Of a stretch of 64,000 bases of DNA, positions 51,925-59,115 are shown one piece after another. A program made the translations under genes and the position numbers. Each line of letters begins with the position of its first letter. The first letter of the stretch is position 1. The notes under the pieces were generated by a model that was not told the origin of the DNA, did no database searches, and saw only the letters and a program-made list of their open reading frames with translations. This DNA comes from Cytobacillus gottheilii (GTDB lineage Bacteria; Bacillota; Bacilli; Bacillales; Cytobacillaceae): NCBI RefSeq assembly GCF_001636345.1, contig NZ_KV440945.1:4398946-4462945 (forward strand). The letters run 5' to 3'.

Positions 51925-52899
51925 TTAAAACTTTGAATCAGGATTGTAGAACTCATCAGCATTTTCTTTTGTAACCTGTGTAGCCTCTTTAACAACCATT
52001 GCTTCTGAAGGATCTTCACCCTTTGCAATATCCCCTGCGATCACAACCGCGTCCTTCACCATTGTTGGCGAATAAAGGAATGTTGCTTTAATTAAGCCGT
52101 CCTCTTTCATATTCTCAAATACTTCCTTAGCACCGCCTGCACCAGTAACAAATTGAATATCTGTTCTGCCTGCCTCTTTAATTGCCTGAATAACACCTAA
52201 AGCCATTCCATCATCCTGCGTGAACACAGCATCAATCTCAGGATGTGCCTGAAGGATGTTCTGCATAACAGTTAGAGATTTTTCTGTGGAGAAATCACCG
52301 CTCTGTGAGGCGATCACTTCAATTCCTTCTTCACTTTCCATTGCTTCTTTAAAGCCTGCTCCGCGCTGCTCAGTTACAGAACTAGGCGGTCCTGTGATTT
52401 CAACCACTTTTCCTTCTCCGCCTAACTGTTCAACAAAGTACTTTCCTGCATTTACGCCGATTCCTTCATTGTCGCCTTTTACGACTACTGTTGCCGCATC
52501 ATTTTCTAATTCTCTATCCACGATGACAAGCGGAATTCCAGCATCTTTGATCTTTTGCCCAACAGGTGTTAAGGCAGCTGATTCAATCGGAAGCATAACA
52601 ATAACATCAACTTCCTGAGATATAAGATCATCCACATCATTGGCCTGTTTATTCGGATCTGCAGCATTTGTTATCACATAATCAATGTTTTCACTTTCTT
52701 TTAACTCTTTTGCCTGGTTCTCAGCTTCCTCAATTAACGCTCCCATCCAACCATGTGTAGCGGAAGGTAGAGAAATCCCAATTTTCAAACTTTTTTCACC
52801 GTCAGTTTCTCCGTTGCCGTCTCCACTGCCTTCTTCACTGCACGCCGCAAGAATCGTTAGTAAAAAAACAGTCAGTCCAATCATTAATAAGCGTTTCAA
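51925..52899 (-). CDS. Sugar-binding lipoprotein of an ABC importer, RbsB type
   Basis: A periplasmic-binding-protein type 1 receptor of 324 residues tethered by a lipid: the signal ends in LAAC. The body starts LKIGISLPSATHGWMGALIEEAENQA, with ITNAADPNKQANDVDDLISQEVDVIVMLPI and EITGPPSSVTEQRGAGFKEAM typical of ribose, xylose and inositol receptors. The start is the TTG at 52899, 8 bases after AAAGGGG; a GTG at 52908 overlaps that site. First gene of the operon, with a palindromic operator upstream. The ligand is unknown. Confidence 0.9.
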   Translation of the reverse strand: MKRLLMIGLTVFLLTILAACSEEGSGDGNGETDGEKSLKIGISLPSATHGWMGALIEEAENQAKELKESENIDYVITNAADPNKQANDVDDLISQEVDVIVMLPIESAALTPVGQKIKDAGIPLVIVDRELENDAATVVVKGDNEGIGVNAGKYFVEQLGGEGKVVEITGPPSSVTEQRGAGFKEAMESEEGIEVIASQSGDFSTEKSLTVMQNILQAHPEIDAVFTQDDGMALGVIQAIKEAGRTDIQFVTGAGGAKEVFENMKEDGLIKATFLYSPTMVKDAVVIAGDIAKGEDPSEAMVVKEATQVTKENADEFYNPDSKF

Positions 52900-52939
52900 G
52901 CGATCCACCCCTTTTTTAGTTTTACATCATGCCGCCATA

Positions 52940-52955
52940 ATGTAATCGATTACAT
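52940..52955. promoter_or_regulatory. Operator O1 upstream of the importer operon
   Basis: ATGTAATCGATTACAT is a perfect 16-base palindrome with the central CG of LacI-type sites, 41 bases before the binding-protein start. Its inner 14 bases also satisfy the CcpA cre consensus, so the local LacI regulator, CcpA or both may bind. Confidence 0.75.
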
Positions 52956-53020
52956 TTACATGTAAGGCCAGCGCTCTATTATCAAATCTTTAATAACAGA
53001 GCGCTGATCTTAGCTGATGT

Positions 53021-54010
53021 CTATCCTAAAGTTGATTGGCGTATGACTAATTCATGGTCTAAAATCACATCTTCAACTTCTTGTCCCTTGATTTTTGCAA
53101 TGAGCATTTCAGCCGCAATGGTTCCCATTTTATACATTGGCTGTGCAACTGTTGTTAAAGTTGGGTTGGTCATATTCGAAAAATCAATTTTATCAAACCC
53201 TGCTACCGCAATGTCATTTGGCACCAGCAATCCTTGGCTATTTATTTCTTTTAATGCCCCAATGGCAAGCAAATCCGATACTGTAAATACAGCGGTTGGT
53301 CGCTCTTTTAGATTCAAAAGCTTCCTCATTGCCTGCTGTCCGTGCTCAAACCCAAGCTGCTGTGTATGGATGATATACGAATCATTGAGTTCTAGTCCAT
53401 GCTCCATGATTGCCCGTTTATAACCCATCATTCTTTGTCTGGCGTACAAGTACTTCTCATCTGAGTTAATGATCGCAACTGATTTATGCCCTAGTTGTAT
53501 TAAATGCTTGACCGCTTGGTAAGAGGCCTTTTCGTTATCAATTGTCACATAAGGAATCCCGCTGTCTGGCGTGTACTCGCTGCATTGAATAATCGCATGC
53601 TTTTTTGCCAGAACTTTTAATGTTTCGGTATTAACAGCAGGGTCCATTGATATAATGCCGTCAGCCATTTTTGTTCTTACCAGGTCAAAATAAATATTTT
53701 CACGCTCAGGACTTGAATCGGTTTCACAGAGCAAAATATTATAATTCGAACTGATCGCGATATGCTCAATTCCTTTAATAACCTCCGAATAAAATGGGTT
53801 TGTGATCGCTGGAATTAAGATCAGCAGCATTCTGCTTTCAGAGTTTCTTAAGTTTCGGCCGAGCATGCTCGGTTCATAATTTAATTTTTCAATTGCCTGC
53901 TCAACTTTAAATCTAGTTTTAGCACTTACTGTTCTTTGTCCGTTTAATACTCTCGAGACGGTTGCAACAGATACACCTGCTAGCTTTGCAACCTGCTGGA
54001 TATTCGCCAT
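53021..54010 (-). CDS. LacI-family transcriptional regulator
   Basis: A 329-residue repressor-type protein. The N-terminal helix-turn-helix ANIQQVAKLAGVSVATVSRVLNGQRTVSAKTR and hinge helix (YEPSMLGRNLRN) are complete, followed by a type 1 periplasmic-binding-protein effector domain ending in TVAQPMYKMGTIAAEMLIAKI. The gene lies between the importer operon and the divergent isomerase gene and is flanked by three related operators, so it most likely controls all three units, including itself. The inducer is probably the imported sugar or an intermediate. Confidence 0.92.
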   Translation of the reverse strand: MANIQQVAKLAGVSVATVSRVLNGQRTVSAKTRFKVEQAIEKLNYEPSMLGRNLRNSESRMLLILIPAITNPFYSEVIKGIEHIAISSNYNILLCETDSSPERENIYFDLVRTKMADGIISMDPAVNTETLKVLAKKHAIIQCSEYTPDSGIPYVTIDNEKASYQAVKHLIQLGHKSVAIINSDEKYLYARQRMMGYKRAIMEHGLELNDSYIIHTQQLGFEHGQQAMRKLLNLKERPTAVFTVSDLLAIGALKEINSQGLLVPNDIAVAGFDKIDFSNMTNPTLTTVAQPMYKMGTIAAEMLIAKIKGQEVEDVILDHELVIRQSTLG

Positions 54011-54049
54011 ATTTTCTTGCCTACTTTCTGTATTGCTGAACTGCTAACG

Positions 54050-54065
54050 ATGTAATCGATTTCAA
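54050..54065. promoter_or_regulatory. Operator O2 upstream of the lacI-type gene
   Basis: ATGTAATCGATTTCAA shares the left half and centre with O1 and its inner 14 bases match the cre consensus. It lies 40 bases before the regulator's start, suggesting autoregulation. Confidence 0.65.
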
Positions 54066-54158
54066 TTCGATGATATTACACACGGAATTATCTGTCAATA
54101 CTGAAAATTAATTTCATAAAACAGTTGATTTATCATGTTTTTTTTAATAACTTAGTTT

Positions 54159-54174
54159 ATGTAACGGATTACAT
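54159..54174. promoter_or_regulatory. Operator O3 upstream of the isomerase gene
   Basis: ATGTAACGGATTACAT is a near-palindrome related to O1, 40 bases before the isomerase start. Three sites with the same arms in front of three transcription units define a local regulon. Confidence 0.7.
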
Positions 54175-54213
54175 TTCTTTATTTTCTGAAAATAATAATT
54201 GGAGGGGTCTATT

Positions 54214-55182
54214 TTGAAATTAGGTGTCTTTACAGTTTTATTCTCAAATAAATCATTTCATGACATGCTTCAATTTGTTTCTTCTAAAGGAATTGAAGCA
54301 ATTGAACTCGGTACTGGCGGCTATCCGGGAGATTCCCATTGTTCAATTGATACATTGCTCAGTGATCGCAGTGCTCTTAATCAATTTAAAAAGGATATTA
54401 ATAGTCATGGTTTAATAGTCAGTGCATTAAGCTGCCATTCGAACCACCTTCATCCGCAAAAGGCTATATCCGAACCAGCAGATATACTGCTGAACAAAAC
54501 GATGGAGCTTGCAGCGGAGCTTGAAATTCCAGTAGTGAACACTTTCTCCGGCTGTCCGGGAGATCATGAAAATGCACTCTATCCGAACTGGCCAGTAGCA
54601 CCGTGGCCTCATGATTTTCAAGAAGTCCTAAAGTGGCAATGGGAGGAGAAAATCATTCCATATTGGAGCAAGAAGAATGAACGAGCTGAAGAGCTCGGCG
54701 TGAAAATCGGCCTCGAGCTTCATGGCGGTTTCTCTGTTCACACACCTGCGACCATGCTGAAGCTGCGGGAACACTGCGGCACCGCAATTGGTGCTAACCT
54801 TGACCCCAGCCACATGTGGTGGCAAGGCATTGATCCTGTCGAGGCGATTAAGATTCTTGGCAGAGAAAATGCTATTTTCCACTTCCATGCAAAAGATACC
54901 ATTATCGATCAGCAGAATATGAATAGAAATGGAATCACGGATATGACTGACTACAGCAAGATGCAAAACCGCGCATGGAATTTCCGGACTGTCGGGTATG
55001 GACATGACACCAAAACGTGGGCAGACATGATCAGCGCTCTTCGTTTGTATGGATATGACTATGTCGTCAGCATCGAGCACGAAGATGGGTTAATGTCAGT
55101 CGAAGAAGGCTTTTCTAAAGCAGCAGCAAGTTTGAAACCGCTTTTATTCAATGCGCCAGCAGGAGAGATGTGGTGGGCTTGA
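54214..55182 (+). CDS. Sugar phosphate isomerase/epimerase-like TIM-barrel protein
   Basis: A 322-residue protein of the xylose-isomerase-like/AP-endonuclease-2 superfamily. It has LGVFTVLFSNKSFHDMLQFV at the N-terminus and metal-ligand regions IGLELHGGFSVH near residue 168, GANLDPSHMWWQG near 193 and IFHFHAKDT near 222. YVVSIEHEDGLMS near 287 carries the last glutamate and histidine. The start is the TTG at 54214, 6 bases after GGAGGGG; the longer frame to 54199 would run into that site. It is divergent from the LacI gene. It may isomerise the ketone made by the Gfo/Idh/MocA enzyme, as in inositol-like pathways. Confidence 0.85.
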   Translation: MKLGVFTVLFSNKSFHDMLQFVSSKGIEAIELGTGGYPGDSHCSIDTLLSDRSALNQFKKDINSHGLIVSALSCHSNHLHPQKAISEPADILLNKTMELAAELEIPVVNTFSGCPGDHENALYPNWPVAPWPHDFQEVLKWQWEEKIIPYWSKKNERAEELGVKIGLELHGGFSVHTPATMLKLREHCGTAIGANLDPSHMWWQGIDPVEAIKILGRENAIFHFHAKDTIIDQQNMNRNGITDMTDYSKMQNRAWNFRTVGYGHDTKTWADMISALRLYGYDYVVSIEHEDGLMSVEEGFSKAAASLKPLLFNAPAGEMWWA

Positions 55183-55408
55183 TCGAAGGAGCGGACTGAA
55201 AACGCACGGAACACTATATTTGGGGCTCTCTTGGTCTGATTCGTCTAAATTACTGAGTTCGTTATTGGAAAAAGCGATCATTTGAATTAAAATTAACCCT
55301 TTTTCACAACTTTAGAGAGATTAGCAGAGCATTTGAGTATAAAAAGCGGTGGAAAACCGCTCTGGAAAGCCGATATCCGACAAAACAAACAAAATATCCG
55401 CCAAACTC

Positions 55409-55434
55409 AAAAAGGGAGCTCCTCTCCCTTTTTT
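55409..55434. terminator. Bidirectional terminator
   Basis: AAAAAGGGAG pairs with CTCCCTTTTT around a 5-base loop. It lies between the isomerase gene and the convergent phospholipase-like gene and can serve both. The 220 bases between the isomerase stop and this hairpin hold nothing recognisable. Confidence 0.85.
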
Positions 55435-55464
55435 GGCGCTGAAACTGGACACGATTCAAAAAAA

Positions 55465-55764
55465 CTATTCAGCCCATCGTCCGCATCTCATCGACATTCT
55501 AAACTTCATGAATCCTGAGATTAATCGAGCTTTCTTCCCTTCGTCTGTACAATTGTTTAATTTTGACTCCACACATTGAATCAATACTTGATCGCATCTG
55601 CAGCTGTCTCCATATTTACTAAGACACTCATCGTGCTTCTTGCAGCACGAATCAACATAATTGATCGGCTCTCCCGGACCGCTGCAGCCTGGACCGCAAT
55701 AGCGGTAGCCACCAGACAGGCAGAAGCCAGGACCTCTCGTCCGGCGCCTATTCTGTATTCTCAT
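55465..55764 (-). CDS. Small cysteine-rich protein with phospholipase A2-like active site
   Basis: A 99-residue protein with eleven or so cysteines. It has the two hallmarks of secreted/parvovirus-type phospholipase A2: a calcium-loop-like YCGPGCSGPG at residues 22-31 and the catalytic SCCKKHDEC at 39-47, where H44 and D45 would be the dyad; D58 in SCRCDQVL is a candidate for the second catalytic aspartate. The N-terminus is arginine-rich and shows no signal peptide. Similar Bacillus proteins are often labelled parvovirus VP1 coat-like. AAGGAG lies 11 bases upstream. Activity is unproven; spore or coat location is possible given the cysteine content. Confidence 0.72.
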   Translation of the reverse strand: MRIQNRRRTRGPGFCLSGGYRYCGPGCSGPGEPINYVDSCCKKHDECLSKYGDSCRCDQVLIQCVESKLNNCTDEGKKARLISGFMKFRMSMRCGRWAE

Positions 55765-55935
55765 ACTCTACTTCACTCCTTCCTATTATCCATACGCACC
55801 TCTACCAAAAAGGATTGGAGGAAAACCTATGAAAATAGCGGAATTTCTTAATCATCTCACTAGAAGAACCAAATACCTAGAGGATTCTCGAGTAAAAAAT
55901 AGAATAGTATGTATTAAATAAAAGGAGGAGTTATG

Positions 55936-56412
55936 ATGCTGTCTTTTTTTGAGTATAACTGGCAGGTTCGAGATGAATGGTTGCATTGGTGTGAGCAGCT
56001 TTCATCAGAAGTATTGCTGCAAAAGCGAGTCGGCGGGGTCGGCAGTATTCAATATACACTGTTTCATATTATCGATGTAGAGTATAGCTGGCTGCGTGCG
56101 ATCCAAAGTCAGGACGATGTGATTTTTGACTTCGACTCCTATAAAAGTTTAGAACAGCTGAAAATTCTTTCTCAGCAAACATTATCTGAGAATAGTGTTT
56201 TTATGACTGCAATAGAGCCACATACATACAACCAAAAAGTTTATATTCCATGGGAAGATGAGTTTCATACGGTATCTGATATTCTGCATCATTTAGTGGC
56301 GCATGAAATTCACCATATTGGGCAGCTCTCAATTTGGGCAAGAGAACTGGACCTGGCTCCTATTTCTCCCGGCTACATTGGAAGGCAGTTTTCATCTTTA
56401 AGTAAAATATGA
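55936..56412 (+). CDS. DinB-family metal-binding protein
   Basis: A four-helix DinB/YfiT-superfamily protein of 158 residues. The three metal-binding histidines are visible: one in TLFHIIDVEYSWL near residue 45 and two in HLVAHEIHHIGQLSIWARELDL near 120-130. Such proteins include thiol transferases that use bacillithiol, and many of unknown substrate. AGGAGG is 7 bases before the ATG at 55936 (an ATG at 55933 is also possible). Its stop overlaps the start of the next gene (ATGA), so the two are coupled. Confidence 0.85.
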   Translation: MLSFFEYNWQVRDEWLHWCEQLSSEVLLQKRVGGVGSIQYTLFHIIDVEYSWLRAIQSQDDVIFDFDSYKSLEQLKILSQQTLSENSVFMTAIEPHTYNQKVYIPWEDEFHTVSDILHHLVAHEIHHIGQLSIWARELDLAPISPGYIGRQFSSLSKI

Positions 56413-56906
56413 GACCTTACAAAAATATCATTCTGATTATCCTGGTATTAGCCTTTTTAGTATTTCCCACTAAGATCTACGCTCTTGACTGTGCAATACC
56501 TGATCCCTCGCAGGCCATACATGACTATGAAGCTGTATTTATCGGCAAAGTGATCAGCAGCAGTGACCTGACCAAAAATACTAAACTTGAAGTTGTGCAG
56601 TCATGGAAAGGTGTAGACAAGACGAAGGTTAAAATATATGAGGATAACGATTGGGGAAACACATATAAAGCAGGAGATAAAATACTGGTTTTCGCCAATA
56701 AGGAATTCGGTTTCTGGAAAGTGCCTCTTTGTGCACCTCTTCAGCAGAATGTTGATGAAACAGATAAAAAATGGCAAGTATATGGGGAACCATTACCACT
56801 GAAGCATTCTGCAGGACCGCTGCCTTTATATTTGGCTGTCATGACAGTTTTTTTCTATTTCTTGAATCATTATTTTAAGAAAAGAAAAAGGAGCGGAAAT
56901 GATTAA
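56409..56906 (+). CDS. Membrane-anchored secreted protein, unknown function
   Basis: A 165-residue protein with a signal peptide (IILIILVLAFLVFPTKIYA, cleavage probably near residue 25). The external domain starts CAIPDPSQAIHDYEAVFIGKVI and continues VQSWKGVDKTKVKIYED, and a C-terminal helix (LPLYLAVMTVFFYFLNHYF) is followed by a positively charged KKRKRS tail. The C-x-P...AVFIGKV pattern recalls the beta-barrel start of NTR/TIMP-like domains, with cysteines at 28 and 108 that could pair. That resemblance is tentative. It is coupled to the DinB gene upstream. Confidence 0.6.
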   Translation: MRPYKNIILIILVLAFLVFPTKIYALDCAIPDPSQAIHDYEAVFIGKVISSSDLTKNTKLEVVQSWKGVDKTKVKIYEDNDWGNTYKAGDKILVFANKEFGFWKVPLCAPLQQNVDETDKKWQVYGEPLPLKHSAGPLPLYLAVMTVFFYFLNHYFKKRKRSGND

Positions 56907-56961
56907 AAGCCTCTTTCTCACTTACCGCTTTTTCCGCTCGGTTTCTGCTGTTCTGTTCATA

Positions 56962-57759
56962 CTAAATGGCCAGCGTATGTCTCTGACCAATCCACTGCTT
57001 TGTTTCATGTATCAGCTGGCTGTATGCTGCCCCAGAAGAAAATGTATGGTTGGCTCCATTGATAATCCGCTTATCACAGATTCCCTGTTTACGCGTCCGA
57101 AATGCATAGTAATAATTGTAGCAATGATTAACGCTAATCTCCTCATCCGCTGTTCCATGTATAAGAAGAACATCTCCATTAAATTTAGATACTAGTTTTA
57201 ATGGATGATATTTTTTAAGAGATTCTATAAAGTTTTCCCTTAAGGAATATCCTTGGTAATCAAATTCGCCGCTCTCCTTCAATACCCCCAGCCTTTCCTC
57301 TCCAACAATAGCAGTTATATCCTTAAAGGGATGACCAACAGCACTCCATAACACAAGTCTTTTAACTCTCTGATCCCGTGTAGCGGTCAAGAGGGCAACA
57401 GCACCTCCAAGACTATGGCCTATAAGCACTAACTGTTCACGGTCTATATGTTCAACCCCCAGTGAATGGCTGATGACAGATTGTGTCTGGCTAATCCAAT
57501 CATCAATACAGCTTTGCCCGTAATCGCCCTCACTCTCGCCGCATCCTGCATAGTCAAAGCGAACAATTACACATTCCTCCAGTGATAATTCTTTAGAAGC
57601 TTTGACAAAGAGACGATTAATTCCAACCTTCGTTCCCACAAAACCGTGACAAATTACGATGACGGGATATTTTTTATTTTCTTTCCCATATGAATCTGGA
57701 TAATGAATTGCCGCTGCCAGTTCTCGATCTTCCCATCGAATTGAAATATGTCTTATCAT
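56962..57759 (-). CDS. Alpha/beta hydrolase under S-box control
   Basis: A 265-residue soluble alpha/beta hydrolase. The oxyanion region is VIVICHGFVGTK near residue 33, the nucleophile elbow is GHSLGG near 113-118, the acid is in LLIHGTADEEISV near 200 and the histidine in INGANHTFSSG near 235; the triad is complete. GAGGTGAAGAA precedes the ATG. A SAM-I riboswitch with terminator lies 125 bases upstream on the same strand, and no other gene follows in the unit, so expression should rise when SAM is low. The substrate is unknown; a role in sulfur-compound scavenging is an inference from the riboswitch alone. Confidence 0.87.
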   Translation of the reverse strand: MIRHISIRWEDRELAAAIHYPDSYGKENKKYPVIVICHGFVGTKVGINRLFVKASKELSLEECVIVRFDYAGCGESEGDYGQSCIDDWISQTQSVISHSLGVEHIDREQLVLIGHSLGGAVALLTATRDQRVKRLVLWSAVGHPFKDITAIVGEERLGVLKESGEFDYQGYSLRENFIESLKKYHPLKLVSKFNGDVLLIHGTADEEISVNHCYNYYYAFRTRKQGICDKRIINGANHTFSSGAAYSQLIHETKQWIGQRHTLAI

Positions 57760-57883
57760 TTCTTCACCTCATCTAATGAAATTAATCTCATCGCATTAGT
57801 CAGATTTATACTGACAATTAATACTGATACGTAACACACAGCGTCCTAGGCTTTCCGGGCTGAATTCAATACTTAGCAGACAC

Positions 57884-57926
57884 AAAAAAATCCCACCTTA
57901 TGCTTTTGACAGCATAAGATGAGATT
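57884..57926 (-). terminator. S-box terminator
   Basis: On the minus strand AAATCTCATCTTATGCT pairs with AGCATAAGGTGGGATTT (two wobble pairs) and runs into a U tract: the expression platform of the SAM riboswitch. Confidence 0.88.
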
Positions 57927-57941
57927 TAATTTACCGTTCTC

Positions 57942-58046
57942 CTTATCTGCCAAGCAAATACGCTTGTTGGAATTGGCACAGTGCTCAAAGCTTGAGTCTG
58001 CTGCCGAGGCTTCAAAGGGCCAAATCCCTCCACCTCTCTGGATAAG
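57942..58046 (-). promoter_or_regulatory. SAM-I (S-box) riboswitch
   Basis: The minus strand shows the conserved order of the S-box aptamer: CTTATCCAGAGAGGTGGAGG, GGATTTGGCCC, GAAGCCTCGGCAGC, TGTGCCAATTCCAAC and GGCAGATAAGG. CTTATC at 58046-58041 pairs with GATAAG at 57947-57942 as P1. SAM binding should favour the downstream terminator. The only gene downstream is the alpha/beta hydrolase. Confidence 0.95.
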
Positions 58047-58063
58047 ATTATGAAATTACATCT

Positions 58064-58092
58064 ATTCTAATACAATTATTGTCAAATATCAA
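58064..58092 (-). promoter_or_regulatory. Promoter of the S-box transcript
   Basis: On the minus strand TTGATA (58092-58087), 17-base spacer and TAGAAT (58069-58064), placing the transcript start just before the aptamer. Confidence 0.7.
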
Positions 58093-58167
58093 TAGGGAAT
58101 TGCAGCCCTTATAGCACAATTTAAATTGAACACATGGTGGGTGCCCCCAGCAGGAGGAACTCCAGTA

Positions 58168-58563
58168 TTATGCTCTTTTGACTATAAATGATCCAATGGC
58201 AAGAATCATAAATAAAAACAGCAAATAGAGGCTGATTGCTCCTAGTTCTATTGTTTCATGTCCTAATCCCACTAGCACAATCACAACAGCCATGCTGCCA
58301 ATCAAGACAAAATATAGCGCAGCGGCATAAAAATTCTTCATGTTATTCCATGTTCTTTCATCCACATCAGGTACATGATCTCTTTTTTTCATTTCACGAA
58401 TTTTAGCGACCGCAGCCACAAGTCCAACACCTGCCACCGTTCCGCCTATACTGGCAGCAACGGCGCTCCATGACAAGTCTGGAATCATCCATTTGGCAAT
58501 CAGAATACCAACACCCATACAGACAACAATAAAACCCCATGCTAAATACTGCAGATTCTTCAT
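58168..58563 (-). CDS. Four-helix membrane protein paired with an Xre regulator
   Basis: A 131-residue membrane protein with four hydrophobic segments in two pairs, separated by a charged cytoplasmic loop (KIREMKKRDHVPDVDERTWNNMKNF). The layout and the DVDERT-type loop recall DUF2178-like proteins that are co-encoded with short HTH regulators in Firmicutes; function is unknown. The start overlaps the stop of the regulator gene (ATGA), with GAGGAGG upstream, so the two are made together. Confidence 0.72.
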   Translation of the reverse strand: MKNLQYLAWGFIVVCMGVGILIAKWMIPDLSWSAVAASIGGTVAGVGLVAAVAKIREMKKRDHVPDVDERTWNNMKNFYAAALYFVLIGSMAVVIVLVGLGHETIELGAISLYLLFLFMILAIGSFIVKRA

Positions 58564-58784
58564 TTTGTATCCTCCTCCAATGTAAATAATTCTTCGATTG
58601 GCACATTGAAATATTTAATCATTTTAAGAGCAAGCTCAAGGCTAGGATTATATTTATGCTTTTCAACTGCATTGATCGTCTGCCTCGTAATTTGCAATGC
58701 CTCTGCCATCTCAACTTGGCTAATTCCTTTTGCGAGTCTGATTTCCTTAATTCGATTGGTAACCTTCAAATGATTCGCCGCCAT
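58560..58784 (-). CDS. Short Xre-family HTH regulator
   Basis: A 74-residue protein consisting of one Cro/C1-type HTH domain: IKEIRLAKGISQVEMAEALQITRQTINAVEKHKYNPSLELALKM, the pattern of YozG/YgzD-like regulators. Its ATG at 58784 has no recognisable ribosome site, and the inferred transcript start is only about 18 bases upstream, inside a palindrome. Two copies of GTAAAGATATCTTTAC flank its promoter, which points to tight autoregulation. It forms an operon with the membrane protein gene downstream. Confidence 0.85.
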   Translation of the reverse strand: MAANHLKVTNRIKEIRLAKGISQVEMAEALQITRQTINAVEKHKYNPSLELALKMIKYFNVPIEELFTLEEDTK

Positions 58785-58787
58785 CCA

Positions 58788-58805
58788 TGTAAAGATATCT
58801 TTACA
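58788..58805. promoter_or_regulatory. Operator copy 1 at the Xre start site
   Basis: TGTAAAGATATCTTTACA is a perfect 18-base palindrome overlapping the inferred transcription start. Confidence 0.85.
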
Positions 58806-58808
58806 CGG

Positions 58809-58849
58809 AGTATAACATGTTCCAAAAGAAAAAGTAAAGATATCTTTAC
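58809..58849 (-). promoter_or_regulatory. Xre promoter with operator copy 2 at the -35
   Basis: On the minus strand TTACTT, 17-base spacer and TATACT (58814-58809) form the promoter. GTAAAGATATCTTTAC at 58834-58849, a perfect 16-base palindrome, overlaps the -35. Its core is identical to the copy at 58789-58804; the two are 45 bases apart. Confidence 0.75.
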
Positions 58850-59115
58850 ACTTTATAAAATTATTTAACGATCTTTTTAAACAGATACTCTTTTCTTTTT
58901 TTAGATTTAACTCAGTAAAATAATTAAAAACAGAAAGTGTTGTAACAATATCTTAGCTGATATATGAACATTGTATATTTGCTTTGGAACAGCAATCCGA
59001 AGAATTATTTTGGAGATTTAAAACAAAGGTGCGAAAAAAAGAGGTTTTGGAGGAGATCCGGATGAATATTGTAAAACCAGATTCTGCAGCTTAAAATCTG
59101 CATGAAGGGACCGTA
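58850..59115. other. Gap with a tiny reading frame behind a strong ribosome site
   Basis: No standard gene is visible. At 59061 an ATG opens a 10-codon frame (MNIVKPDSAA) preceded by TTTTGGAGGAGATCCGG, a strong ribosome site. It could be a micro-peptide or the relic of a gene start. No terminator or repeat is clear. Confidence 0.35.

Noticed and set aside
56899-57195. 98-codon + frame after the secreted protein gene
   Set aside because: It lies antisense to the end of the alpha/beta hydrolase and has no family features.
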